A DNA stretch of 33,757 nucleotides from Treponema sp. UBA937 (GCA_002293455.1 DBDH01000021.1:1-33757); one strand, 5' to 3'. Numbered from the stretch's first letter, positions 23,710 through 31,969 are shown. Numbers and translations: made by a program. The notes: generated from the letters alone by a model not told the origin.

Positions 23710-25053
23710 CTACTGTAAAGTTCCTGACAACAGATCAATCACCTGCTGATCCGATTCAAAAGCTCCCAGACTCCGGATGTTTGAAAGACAAAGCAGAAAA
23801 TTATACTGCGCGCTGATTAACTGATTCCGGTTTGTGTTAACCAGCATGGAAGCATTAGACAAATCAGATACCGAATTCTGGGAAAGCCGGTAGAGTTCCA
23901 AAACATTCTCGTAATGTTTTTCCGCATACTCCAAAGCCTTTTGAGAAGACATAACAGAAGCGGCTTGAGCAACACAGTCAAGGATTCCGGTTTGTACAGA
24001 AATGCCGAAACGGTTTACCGCATCTTCAAAATCCAATGTGCTTTGCTGCTGCGCGATTCTGCTTCTCTGCACACTGTTTGCCGTCACCCAAAAATCCAGC
24101 GGAATAGACGCGGAAATGGAAAGCCTGCCGTCGGAAAGTTTAAAACCATTTCTATAACTGTAACCTACACCGGTTGAAAAGCCGGCGCTCAAGCTGGGAA
24201 AATAATCTTTAGAAGCAAGGCTTGTATTTTTTTCCGCTCTTTGAAACGTTAAAACCGCGCTTGCATAATCCGGATTATTCGTCGAGAGGATATTCCAAAG
24301 TTCTGCCTGCATATTGTTGATTGCTTCATCAGAAACAGTTGAAAGTTTTTCTATGATCGATTCGTAACTGGTAAAATCGACAGCCTGGAGATTTGAAATT
24401 TCATCAAGCCTTGTGATCGACTTAAGTTCCGCAAGAGCAAGCGCGAGATTCCGCTTCGCTTGATTTTGACCTGACTTCTTCGACTCATAATCAGCCTGGG
24501 CTTGAAGCAAATCGGTAATACTAACCATCCCTCCCTCTCGGCGTATTTCCGCGATGGAAAGCGCCAGGGCGGAATTTTCCAAAGACAAGTTCGCGGATCC
24601 CAATGATGCCTGGGCTTCTAAAGCACCGTAATATGCGTTATCCGCGGAATCAAGCACGGAAAAATATTCGGCAAGAGCTTCTTTGCGTGTTATTTCAACG
24701 GCGATTTTATTTATCTCTCTAAGCATCGAATTTTTTCCGCCATTCCAGATTGGAACTGTCTCAGTAACATTGATAGTAACTTCGGCGTCAAAACTGTCTT
24801 GAATGCTTCTTTCTCCCCAAAGCAATGCCGAAGCAGAGGCCCCCAAAGAAAGCGACGGCAGATACTCAAACACTTGCTGCTTTTCATTTAAGACAGAACT
24901 TTGTACAGAGAGATTCATTCTTTGCAAAGTTCTGGAATTGGAAAGAGCGATGTTTCTTACATCATCAAGCGTGAGCGTTTCCTCTGAAAAACAAGCAACA
25001 CTTGTTATCAATATCATCATTATAGTCAAAATCTTTTTCGGGAACTTATTCAT
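23710..25053 (-). CDS. TolC-family outer membrane efflux protein
   Basis: A 447-aa outer membrane factor with a signal sequence (KKILTIMMILITSVACFS) and two repeated long-helix/strand halves, each starting with a block such as LTLDDVRNIALSNSRTLQRMNLSV and ENPDYASAVLTFQRAEKNTSL-like (here NNPDYASAVLTFQRAEKNTSLASKDYFPSLS). This is the TolC trimer fold forming the channel through the outer membrane. The Cys at the end of the signal could be lipidated, as in OprM, but the position -3 residue is Ser, so this is uncertain. Its ATG shares one base with the permease stop (TAATG). Confidence 0.93.
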   Translation of the reverse strand: MNKFPKKILTIMMILITSVACFSEETLTLDDVRNIALSNSRTLQRMNLSVQSSVLNEKQQVFEYLPSLSLGASASALLWGERSIQDSFDAEVTINVTETVPIWNGGKNSMLREINKIAVEITRKEALAEYFSVLDSADNAYYGALEAQASLGSANLSLENSALALSIAEIRREGGMVSITDLLQAQADYESKKSGQNQAKRNLALALAELKSITRLDEISNLQAVDFTSYESIIEKLSTVSDEAINNMQAELWNILSTNNPDYASAVLTFQRAEKNTSLASKDYFPSLSAGFSTGVGYSYRNGFKLSDGRLSISASIPLDFWVTANSVQRSRIAQQQSTLDFEDAVNRFGISVQTGILDCVAQAASVMSSQKALEYAEKHYENVLELYRLSQNSVSDLSNASMLVNTNRNQLISAQYNFLLCLSNIRSLGAFESDQQVIDLLSGTLQ

Positions 25054-26252
25054 TACTCATACCTCAACGCGTCGATAGGATAGAGCCCGGCTGCTTTCCG
25101 CGCGGGATAAAATCCAAAGAAAATACCGACAAGCCCCGCAAAGATTACCGCTATTAAAATAATAATAGGATTCATTGCAAACGGCATTCCCGTTAACGAC
25201 AAAAGACTGCCGATTCCAAAGGCCAAAAGAATGCCGATGATTCCTCCCATCAAACTAAGAATCAAAGATTCCAAAAGGAATTGCATCAAGATGTCGCTTC
25301 TCCGCGCGCCCACCGACATGCGGATTCCTATTTCCCGCGTCCGTTCAGTTACAGACACCAGCATAATATTCATAATGCCGATGCCGCCGACAAGAAGCGA
25401 AACTCCCGCAATCGCCGCGAGAAGATTTGTCAGCGTTTGAGAAGTTGCCGACGCGGCCGCGATAATATCCGCCATGTTCATAATTTCAAAATCAGGATCA
25501 TCGGATGCTCGAATGCCGTGACTTTCTTTAAGAATCGCTTCAGCTTCGCGCTGGGCATTGCTCATGTATTCTTTACGGATGACGCTGATGTAAATGGAAT
25601 CGAGTGAGCGGGTTTTGTTGAGGCGCGCCATTGCGGTATCGAGCGGCACAATGATTACATCATCTTGATCGTCACCCATTCCGCCGGCCCCTACTGATTC
25701 CAATACGCCGATCACCCGAAAGTGAGTTGTCCTAATCCGAATTGATTGACCAATAGGATCGTCATTCCCAAAAAGATTTTTCACGACCGTTTTCCCCAGC
25801 ACCGCAACCCGATTGCGCGATGCAATATCTTCTTCATCAAAAAAATTTCCGCTCTCAACGTTCCAGCTTCGTATCGTAAGGTAATCAGGATTGGCGCCCA
25901 CAACTCTCGTGGACCAATTGCTTTCACCTCCAACGACCGTGTAACTGCGCTGAACAATCCCGGAAACCGCCTGAATGTAGCTCGACTCGTTTCTAATTTT
26001 TTCAATATCGTTTTTTGTTAAGCGATTGATTGAGCGCTGACCGGGACCTCTCCGCATAGAATAAATCATCAGCATGTTTGTTCCCATCGATTCAAGCTGT
26101 GCTTCAATCATGTTTTGTGAACCCTGTCCAATCGCAACCATAACGATAACCGAACACACTCCGATAATAATTCCAAGCGATGTAAGGAGGCTTCTCATGC
26201 GGTTGCGGAAAATATTTTGCAGAGCGAATTTCAACAATTTGAACACATACAT
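25053..26252 (-). CDS. MacB-type ABC transporter permease (FtsX/MacB family)
   Basis: A 399-aa permease with the MacB layout: membrane segment at ~20-42 (LLTSLGIIIGVCSVIVMVAIGQG), a large periplasmic domain ~45-270 (MacB_PCD), and three C-terminal segments at ~280-300, ~325-350 and ~365-390 (GGIGIMNIMLVSVTERTREIGIRMSVGARRSDI is the conserved loop). Unlike E. coli MacB, the ATPase is a separate gene immediately upstream; the permease ATG shares one base with the ATPase stop. It couples ATP hydrolysis in the cytoplasm to mechanical movement of the adaptor and TolC channel. The substrate is unknown; relatives handle macrolides, peptides or lipoproteins. Confidence 0.94.
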   Translation of the reverse strand: MYVFKLLKFALQNIFRNRMRSLLTSLGIIIGVCSVIVMVAIGQGSQNMIEAQLESMGTNMLMIYSMRRGPGQRSINRLTKNDIEKIRNESSYIQAVSGIVQRSYTVVGGESNWSTRVVGANPDYLTIRSWNVESGNFFDEEDIASRNRVAVLGKTVVKNLFGNDDPIGQSIRIRTTHFRVIGVLESVGAGGMGDDQDDVIIVPLDTAMARLNKTRSLDSIYISVIRKEYMSNAQREAEAILKESHGIRASDDPDFEIMNMADIIAAASATSQTLTNLLAAIAGVSLLVGGIGIMNIMLVSVTERTREIGIRMSVGARRSDILMQFLLESLILSLMGGIIGILLAFGIGSLLSLTGMPFAMNPIIILIAVIFAGLVGIFFGFYPARKAAGLYPIDALRYE

Positions 26253-27046
26253 CAGCCTGCCTCCAATTCTGTTAAAGCCGGTTTGGAAAGCGGCTCAGAG
26301 AGCTGGGCGTTATCTTTTTTCCATTGAGCAAGATCTTCCGCCGCGCTTTTCCTCTCCGCGACAATTTTATCGGAAACCATTGCGCCGTCTCTCATCGTGA
26401 TAATCCGTTTTGTGTAGACCGCAAGTTCCGGTTCATGCGTTACCATGATGATCGTTTTCCCTTTGTCGTTCAGCGATTGAAACAGCGCCATAATTTCCAA
26501 ACTCATTTCGGTATCGAGGTTGCCGGTTGGTTCGTCCGCAAGAATAAATGCCGGATCGTTTACCATAGCGCGCGCGATAGCGACACGCTGCTGCTGTCCG
26601 CCCGACAACTGAGACGGAACATGATACAAGCGGTCCCCAAGACCAACCTCTTTTAACACTTTGATTGCCCGTTCTTTCTGATCTTTTTCGCGGCTTCTAT
26701 TTTTTCGATTGTAGAACATCGGGAGTTCTACGTTTTCCACCGCGCTGGTCCGGGCAAGAAGATTGAAGCCCTGAAAAACAAAGCCGATTTTTATATTGCG
26801 AATATGCGCAAACTCATCGGCATTGGATTTTGATGTTTCTATGCCGTCAAGAAAATATGTGCCATCACTTGGTTTATCAAGACAGCCGAGAATATTCATC
26901 AACGTTGATTTCCCGGAACCAGACGGCCCCATAACGGCAACAAACTCGCCTTCTTCTACAGAAAGGTCCAGGCCGCGGATCGCTTTTACCGTAACTTCTT
27001 CAAGCTGGTAAATCCGCGTTATGCCTTTTAATTCGATCATCGCCAT
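26252..27046 (-). CDS. MacB/LolD-type ABC transporter ATPase
   Basis: A 264-aa ATPase with Walker A GPSGSGKST, Q-loop VFQGFNLL, signature LSGGQQQRVAIARA, Walker B FILADEPTGNLD and switch His in MVTHEPE. This pattern (with YQLEEVTVKAIRGLDLSVEEGEFVAVMG) is typical of the MacB/LolD/FtsE branch. The C-terminal ~45 residues are an extra charged tail not needed for the core. It starts 1 base after the adaptor gene and is followed, with one-base overlap, by the permease. Confidence 0.95.
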   Translation of the reverse strand: MAMIELKGITRIYQLEEVTVKAIRGLDLSVEEGEFVAVMGPSGSGKSTLMNILGCLDKPSDGTYFLDGIETSKSNADEFAHIRNIKIGFVFQGFNLLARTSAVENVELPMFYNRKNRSREKDQKERAIKVLKEVGLGDRLYHVPSQLSGGQQQRVAIARAMVNDPAFILADEPTGNLDTEMSLEIMALFQSLNDKGKTIIMVTHEPELAVYTKRIITMRDGAMVSDKIVAERKSAAEDLAQWKKDNAQLSEPLSKPALTELEAG

Positions 27047-27047
27047 C

Positions 27048-28343
27048 TTACAGAATCCTTTCCCGGTTGATTACCATCGTTCCATCAATTTCTTTGTCAG
27101 TGATAATTTCCGTAAACGATCCGTCGCTGATGCCGGCTTCTACAAGCATGACTTCAAGATTCCCCGTGACATTCATAAACCAAAGCGAACGGATTTCGGC
27201 GGCATTGCTCGTTCCCGCATTTCCCTGATTCCTGTTTCGTCCGGGACCGCCCATCCGCATAGGAGGCATAAGGAACCCGCCGCTTACTACGTAAGAACTA
27301 TTGTTGGATTGGGAAGCCGCGTTCATCATGTTCTTCCGCTGTTCAATTGCCGCGTTTTTTTCTTCCGCGCTTAAGCCTTCTAGTCCCGCAAGAAAAACCC
27401 GCTCCGCAATTTCTTCCGGCGTTAAACTGGTGGGTTCATACCGAAGCGCGGCATTCGGCGCGAGTAAAACATTTTCCCGCTGTTCCACGATAAACTCTAC
27501 TTCGCAGGTCATGCCGGGAAGGAGGGCTCCGTCAATATTTTCAACGTTGATAATAACAGTATATGATACTACATTATCAACAACGGACGGCATGAGATGA
27601 ATCGTATCAACCGTTCCCGAATAGCTTTTTCCCGGCATTGCTTCCAAATTAAAGCGTACCAGCTGCCCTTTATAAATAGAAGCAATATCCAATTCATCCA
27701 CGCCGGCTTCAATCTGCATTTCGGTTAAGTCTTCCGCCAAAACAAAAATGCTCGACGCGTTGCTGCTGGAACCTTCCACAACGTTCTGTCCTACACTAAT
27801 ATTTTTTTCCAGCACAATGCCGTCAATGGGAGACGTGATATAAGCATATTGATTGATTTCGGTTTCAATCACTTTAAGCGATGATTCCGCCGCGGAAAGT
27901 TCGGCGGCCTGCGCGTCCAGGTTTGTTTTACTCGTTTTCAGTTCGTATTCGGAAATTAAATCTTTTTCCGCAAGGACCAATTGATTATTATAGTTCATTT
28001 GCTGAAGCTCAAGAGTCGCCCTCGCCTTTCTTACCGATGCCTCCTGCTGTTCACGCTGGAGCTGAAGCATATCGGTATTGAGTTCCGCCAGAATCTGCCC
28101 CTTCGTTATCGTATCGTTGTAATCAACATTGATCAGTTCGATTTTTCCGTTCATCTGCGCCAGAACATCCACCGTGGAAACCGGCTGGAGCTTTCCGCTG
28201 GAGGAAACCGTTTTTTCCAGGGATCCCCGCCTTATGGCGGCATATTCGTAACTTGTTTTATCAACTTGTTTTAAGCATCCGCCTAGAAGGGTCAATATCG
28301 CAGCGCATAACATCAAAGCGGAACTCCAAGTTTTTCGATTCAT
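27048..28343 (-). CDS. MacA-type periplasmic adaptor lipoprotein (HlyD/RND-MFP family)
   Basis: The 431-aa protein has a lipoprotein signal ending LLGGC near residues 19-23, a lipoyl/barrel-sandwich half-motif (AQMNGKIELINVDYNDTITKGQILAELNTD), a coiled-coil hairpin (~85-150, many Gln/Glu/Ala), the second lipoyl half (SPIDGIVLEKNISVGQNV), a beta-barrel and a membrane-proximal domain (DGTMVINRERIL). A 90-residue insert near 310-370 has Asn/Gln-rich and Met/Gly/Arg-rich stretches (FLMPPMRMGGPGRN). It bridges the MacB-type pump and the TolC channel. TAGGGG lies 7 nt upstream of the ATG. It is the first gene of the sigma-54-type operon. Confidence 0.93.
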   Translation of the reverse strand: MNRKTWSSALMLCAAILTLLGGCLKQVDKTSYEYAAIRRGSLEKTVSSSGKLQPVSTVDVLAQMNGKIELINVDYNDTITKGQILAELNTDMLQLQREQQEASVRKARATLELQQMNYNNQLVLAEKDLISEYELKTSKTNLDAQAAELSAAESSLKVIETEINQYAYITSPIDGIVLEKNISVGQNVVEGSSSNASSIFVLAEDLTEMQIEAGVDELDIASIYKGQLVRFNLEAMPGKSYSGTVDTIHLMPSVVDNVVSYTVIINVENIDGALLPGMTCEVEFIVEQRENVLLAPNAALRYEPTSLTPEEIAERVFLAGLEGLSAEEKNAAIEQRKNMMNAASQSNNSSYVVSGGFLMPPMRMGGPGRNRNQGNAGTSNAAEIRSLWFMNVTGNLEVMLVEAGISDGSFTEIITDKEIDGTMVINRERIL

Positions 28344-28362
28344 TAGTAAACCCCTATTTTAA

Positions 28363-28376
28363 GCCGCGCGAGCGGC
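28363..28376. other. 5' leader hairpin next to adaptor ribosome binding site
   Basis: GCCGC (28363-28367) pairs with GCGGC (28372-28376) around a GCGA loop. In the minus-strand transcript it lies 7 bases before the TAGGGG site, so it could influence initiation. Confidence 0.4.
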
Positions 28377-28389
28377 GACATATATCGAA

Positions 28390-28408
28390 GTCATCGTAAA
28401 ACGATGAC
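28390..28408. other. 5' leader hairpin of the efflux operon
   Basis: GTCATCGT (28390-28397) pairs perfectly with ACGATGAC (28401-28408) with a 3-nt loop. It would sit at about +12 to +30 of the sigma-54 transcript and may stabilise the 5' end or act in regulation. Confidence 0.5.
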
Positions 28409-28429
28409 ACAAACCCCTCTCAGTAATAA

Positions 28430-28445
28430 AGCAGAAACCATGCCA
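28430..28445 (-). promoter_or_regulatory. sigma-54 promoter of the MacAB–TolC–two-component operon
   Basis: Minus strand reads TGGCATG-GTTT-CTGCT. It matches the TGGCACG-N4-TTGCW consensus at 10 of 12 fixed positions and has the required GG-N10-GC spacing. Transcription would begin near 28419, 76 nt before the adaptor ATG. The operon encodes an NtrC-type activator with the GAFTGA loop, which agrees with sigma-54 control. Confidence 0.75.
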
Positions 28446-28451
28446 AGTTTT

Positions 28452-28466
28452 TTGAATCAGATTCAA
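28452..28466. promoter_or_regulatory. perfect 15-bp palindrome upstream of the sigma-54 promoter
   Basis: TTGAATC-A-GATTCAA is a perfect inverted repeat 6 bases upstream of the -24 element. It is a candidate binding site for the operon's own regulator or for a repressor. For an enhancer it is unusually close. Confidence 0.5.
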
Positions 28467-28618
28467 TAAAATACGATGTATCCGGCATTACATCATTATT
28501 TCTTTATATCATAATGAATTATCAATATTTTCATTATTGCCGCGCTTTTTTGAATTCGGCTATAATCATCATTATACAGGGAATCTCTCGTCTTTGATAT
28601 ATTACGATGATTAAAATC

Positions 28619-28633
28619 GTGTAAATATTACAC
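28619..28633. promoter_or_regulatory. palindrome GTGTAA-ATA-TTACAC, candidate enhancer site
   Basis: A 6+3+6 inverted repeat centred about 207 bp upstream of the predicted sigma-54 start, a typical distance for NtrC-type enhancer sites. Its use by the regulator is an inference. Confidence 0.35.
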
Positions 28634-28682
28634 ATCGCGAAGGGCGGAGAAAACCGGAATCGTGCAATAAATCTGATAACGC

Positions 28683-28817
28683 TCCTTTGTGTAGTATGAA
28701 TATTCTTCCTCTGTGTAGAGGTCCTCTGTGTAGATTTCGCTCTTCTCCTCTGTGTAACCGGACAACAATTCCTCTGTGTTTCTCTGTGTAGTGCATAAAA
28801 TTTCTTCCTCTGTGTAA
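28683..28817. repeat. cluster of seven CCTCTGTGTAA-type repeats
   Basis: Imperfect 11-13 base units lie at 28683-28694, 28706-28718, 28722-28733, 28746-28757, 28769-28780, 28781-28791 and 28805-28817, all in the same orientation with irregular 0-14 base gaps. Read on the minus strand they give ACACAGAGGA, which includes a Shine-Dalgarno-like GAGGA, and open frames full of YTEE or LHRG. Spacing and unit length rule out CRISPR. The same motif occurs at 43-79 and 93-105. Function unknown. This cluster and the sigma-54 region account for most of the 610-base gene-free stretch 28344-28953. Confidence 0.85.
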
Positions 28818-28902
28818 CATTTTTCCATATAAAAACTACGCGCTCATCTTATATCCTTGCGTTGATCGGCTTAACAGAGTATTCTTTAGCTAGGAGACAG
28901 GG

Positions 28903-28932
28903 TTGCCGCGGCGCGGTAACGTTCGATATATA
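28903..28932 (+). promoter_or_regulatory. possible promoter of pta
   Basis: TTGCCG (28903-28908), 18-bp spacer, TATATA (28927-28932). The match is moderate. The start would fall near 28939, just before the GAGGAG ribosome binding site. Confidence 0.35.
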
Positions 28933-28953
28933 TTGAAATGAGGAGAATCATAC

Positions 28954-29952
28954 ATGGATTTTGTGAAAGACATGCTGGGAAAAGCTAAATCCCTGCAAAA
29001 ACAGCTCGTACTTCCCGAAGGAACCGAGCCGCGTACCATTAAAGCGGCACGGATTATCACTGATGATAATCTGGCATCAAACGTTATTCTGATCGGAAAG
29101 AAGTCCGAAATTCAGAAAACTGCCGATCAGGAGGGAATTTCCCTGGAAGGACTCGATCTTATCGATCCTTCATCTTCCGATAATCTTGACGCATATGCCA
29201 ACGAGTACTATGAACTTCGTAAACACAAGGGAATGACTCCCGATCAGGCAAAGATTGATATGGCGTCTCCTCTCCGCTGGGGAGCGATGATGGTCCGCCT
29301 TGGCGATGCCGATGCGATGGTCGCCGGCGCCGAGCACACCACTGCCGATGTTCTCCGGGCGGGACTGGCCATTATCGGGACTGTGCCCGGCCTTAAAACC
29401 GCGTCGTCCTGCTTTGTCATGCAGACCGCGAGCCCCGAGTGGGGCGTGGACGGAGCCATGATTTTCTCTGACTGCGCAGTCGTTCCCGACCCCAATGCCG
29501 AACAGCTTGCCGAAATCGCCCTTTCCGCGGCCCAGTCCTGCCGCGAATTCCTTAATGCCGATCCCGCCGTCGCGATGCTGTCGTTCTCCACAAAAGGATC
29601 GGGCGGAGATCATCCCAATGTGCTTAAGGTAAAAGAAGCCTTTGAGATCGTTAAAGCGCGGGATCCCGCCCTCAAGATTGACGGCGAACTCCAGGCCGAC
29701 GCGGCTCTTGTTCCGTCGGTAACCGATAAAAAATCGCCCGGAAGCCCTATCAAAGGCATCACAAATACGCTTGTGTTCCCTGACCTGGGAGCCGGAAATA
29801 TCGGATACAAGCTGGTTCAGCGGCTCGGCAAGGCGGAAGCCTTCGGCCCCTTCCTCCAGGGTTTCGCGAAGCCCATCAGCGATCTTTCAAGAGGCGCGTC
29901 CGTGGAAGACATTGTCGTTACTTCTGCCGTAACCCTCGCGAGAGCAAAGTAG
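28954..29952 (+). CDS. pta: phosphate acetyltransferase
   Basis: A 332-aa single-domain phosphotransacetylase that interconverts acetyl-CoA and acetyl phosphate, the step before ATP formation by acetate kinase. Landmarks: LQKQLVLPEGTEPRTIKAARI at the N-terminus, SPLRWGAMMVRLGDADAMVAGAEHTTADVLRAGL, FSDCAVVPDPNAEQLAEIA, MLSFSTKGSGGDHPNVLKVKEA, DGELQADAALVP and FPDLGAGNIGYKLVQRLG. It is the short form without the N-terminal P-loop/DRTGG domains. GAGGAG at 28940-28945 lies 8 nt before the ATG. The TPR gene starts 3 bases after its stop, so they are probably cotranscribed. Acetate kinase is not in the window. Confidence 0.96.
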   Translation: MDFVKDMLGKAKSLQKQLVLPEGTEPRTIKAARIITDDNLASNVILIGKKSEIQKTADQEGISLEGLDLIDPSSSDNLDAYANEYYELRKHKGMTPDQAKIDMASPLRWGAMMVRLGDADAMVAGAEHTTADVLRAGLAIIGTVPGLKTASSCFVMQTASPEWGVDGAMIFSDCAVVPDPNAEQLAEIALSAAQSCREFLNADPAVAMLSFSTKGSGGDHPNVLKVKEAFEIVKARDPALKIDGELQADAALVPSVTDKKSPGSPIKGITNTLVFPDLGAGNIGYKLVQRLGKAEAFGPFLQGFAKPISDLSRGASVEDIVVTSAVTLARAK

Positions 29953-29955
29953 GCC

Positions 29956-31887
29956 GTGAAAGCTTCGGGGGCTGACCGGCTTAAGGCCGCCGTCAAGGCA
30001 GGCGTTGACCGGGATTACGCAAAAGCGGCCGCTATTCTGGAACAGCTGATTTCAGAAAGCGACACCATTTCTCCCGAAGCATATCTTCTTTTGGGCCGTT
30101 CCTTTCACAGTCTCGGCGACTATTCCCACGCGCTTTTGGCCTTTAGGGATTTTATCCGCCAAAAGCCGGGATCGGCTCAAGGGTATTTCTTCGCGGGGAG
30201 AACCTACCTCGTTCTTGCCCTGCCCCAAAAAGCCCTGCCCCTTCTGCAAAAAGCCTTGAGCATCCGTAAGCAAGACCCGCAAATCATGGCGCTGCTGGGG
30301 GCGGCGTATCTAAAAACCCGTCATTCCGCAAAAGCGCTTGAAATACTGGAAGCCGCGGTGGAGGCGGCTCCTCATAACGGAAGAATCTACAAAGCGTACC
30401 TTAACGCTCTTTTTATCAGAGGAATAAAGCTGTGCCGTATTGGGGATTTTGATATGGGCGCGCAAATCCTCAGCTTCCTTCTGGAAAACGGCGTAGACAA
30501 TTCCTTGCTAAGAATCGAACTGGCAACGGCATACCGGAACATGGAACTGTTTCCCGAAGCGCTGAAGCATCTTTCCGCTGCCATCGAATATTCCCCCGGC
30601 GATCCCCTGCTCTACTGGTACCGGGCTTCAATTTATATGGCCTTGAATAAACATGCCGAAGCCTTGGACGAAATCAATTACATCCGTTCCCGCTGGGAAC
30701 ATCCGCGGGGGAATATTCCCGATCTCCCCTGGAACAGCGAACTTGTCGATCAATGTATGATAAGGGCCTGCATGGAAAGCCGCGAGTGGCGGAGAGCCGC
30801 GGAATCCTGCCGGGACTGGATTCGCAGAAGGGGGAATAACGCGCGCGTTCAAGCCATGTACGCGGAAGCCCTGCGGAACCTGAAAGACTATGAAGCGGCA
30901 AAAAATCATATTGACCGCGGTCTGGAACTTGATCCTGGGGCACTGGAACTTTGGTACGAGTACGCCGTCATAGCCTGGGAATCGGAAGATTGGAAAGGCC
31001 TGAAAAAGGCGCTGAGAAACGCGAAACAACGGGAAGGCGACGCAGACTTTATCCAAAAGTTCACGATTCTGTATGAATCCAAACACAGCAAAGACGATCA
31101 TGTGATGATTCCCCTTATTCAGGATGCCATCAGAATCTATGGGCCGGAACCCGATCTTATGTACGCGTTAGGCGAACGCTACCTTAAAATCGGCCTAATC
31201 GAAGAAGCTCTCAGCTGGTTTGATAAAACAATATCGGTTCATCCGGAACATGAACGTTCATTTTTGGGGAGAATCGCGGGGCTGGAAGTTCTCGCAAACG
31301 AAGGAAAGAAAGAAAGCTCCGGCAATTTGAAACAATCTTACATCGATTACCTTAACAAATGGGCCGATAACCGGAATATCCGGCGCGAGGCGGCCCTTTT
31401 TCTCATCCATATCTGCGAATTCCACGAAGCTTCCCGGGAACTCGAAAAGCTCCTTGTGTACGAACCCGGTAATTCTTCATTGCGGAGGGTTTTGGCGTAT
31501 ACGTACCGGAAAACCGATCAATACCGGGACGCGGCGGTCCTCTTAAAGGGCCTGCTGAAAGAAAACCCGAAAGACAAACATCTTCTTTTGGAATTCGCGG
31601 GATGCCTCGAACGCGCGGGATCGGTGCATTTTGCGTCAGGCGTGCTGGAGAAAGCGCTTTTCCTTTTTAAGGATACCGCGGATATCTATCTTGCTTTAGG
31701 CATGTTGTATTACCGCGATAAAAAAATTGAAAAATCCTTCGATATGTTCCGGGAAGCCGCCGCGAAAGATACAAAAAATCCAAAACCCTACGAATGGATG
31801 GCGGCCATTGCGAGAAAAAACGGCGACAAACAAGGATCGTCGCAGTATGCATATGAAGCTGAAAGACGGAAAAAAGCCGCAATATAG
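29956..31887 (+). CDS. large tetratricopeptide-repeat (TPR) protein
   Basis: A 643-aa protein made almost wholly of helical TPR units from about residue 15 to the end; clear examples are AYLLLGRSFHSLGDYSHALLAFRDFIRQKPGS, YFFAGRTYLVLALPQKALPLLQKALS and, near the C-terminus, IYLALGMLYYRDKKIEKSFDMFREAA. No signal peptide or membrane segment is seen, so a cytoplasmic scaffold for protein–protein contacts is likely. The start is a GTG 3 bases after the pta stop, with only a weak AGG ahead of it, which implies coupling to pta translation. The same gene order occurs in other treponemes as far as I recall; this was not checked. Specific partners are unknown. Confidence 0.85.
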   Translation: MKASGADRLKAAVKAGVDRDYAKAAAILEQLISESDTISPEAYLLLGRSFHSLGDYSHALLAFRDFIRQKPGSAQGYFFAGRTYLVLALPQKALPLLQKALSIRKQDPQIMALLGAAYLKTRHSAKALEILEAAVEAAPHNGRIYKAYLNALFIRGIKLCRIGDFDMGAQILSFLLENGVDNSLLRIELATAYRNMELFPEALKHLSAAIEYSPGDPLLYWYRASIYMALNKHAEALDEINYIRSRWEHPRGNIPDLPWNSELVDQCMIRACMESREWRRAAESCRDWIRRRGNNARVQAMYAEALRNLKDYEAAKNHIDRGLELDPGALELWYEYAVIAWESEDWKGLKKALRNAKQREGDADFIQKFTILYESKHSKDDHVMIPLIQDAIRIYGPEPDLMYALGERYLKIGLIEEALSWFDKTISVHPEHERSFLGRIAGLEVLANEGKKESSGNLKQSYIDYLNKWADNRNIRREAALFLIHICEFHEASRELEKLLVYEPGNSSLRRVLAYTYRKTDQYRDAAVLLKGLLKENPKDKHLLLEFAGCLERAGSVHFASGVLEKALFLFKDTADIYLALGMLYYRDKKIEKSFDMFREAAAKDTKNPKPYEWMAAIARKNGDKQGSSQYAYEAERRKKAAI

Positions 31888-31897
31888 CAAAAAACGG

Positions 31898-31925
31898 TTG
31901 CTCATTTTGATAAAAAAGATATAAT
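31898..31925 (+). promoter_or_regulatory. sigma-70 promoter of the unknown gene at 31970
   Basis: -35 TTGCTC (31898-31903), 16-bp spacer, perfect -10 TATAAT (31920-31925). The start would fall near 31932 with a leader of about 38 nt. Confidence 0.6.
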
Positions 31926-31969
31926 AGAAGCGTATACAACAGAAGTTTTAGAAAACAATGGAGGGTAAT

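Noticed and set aside
28683..28817. CRISPR-like array
   Set aside because: Units are only 11-13 bases, gaps are 0-14 bases and irregular, and there are no cas genes.
28611..28828. Two overlapping minus-strand ORFs rich in YTEE or LHRG
   Set aside because: Their composition is produced by the CCTCTGTGTAA repeats; no ribosome binding site and no family resemblance.
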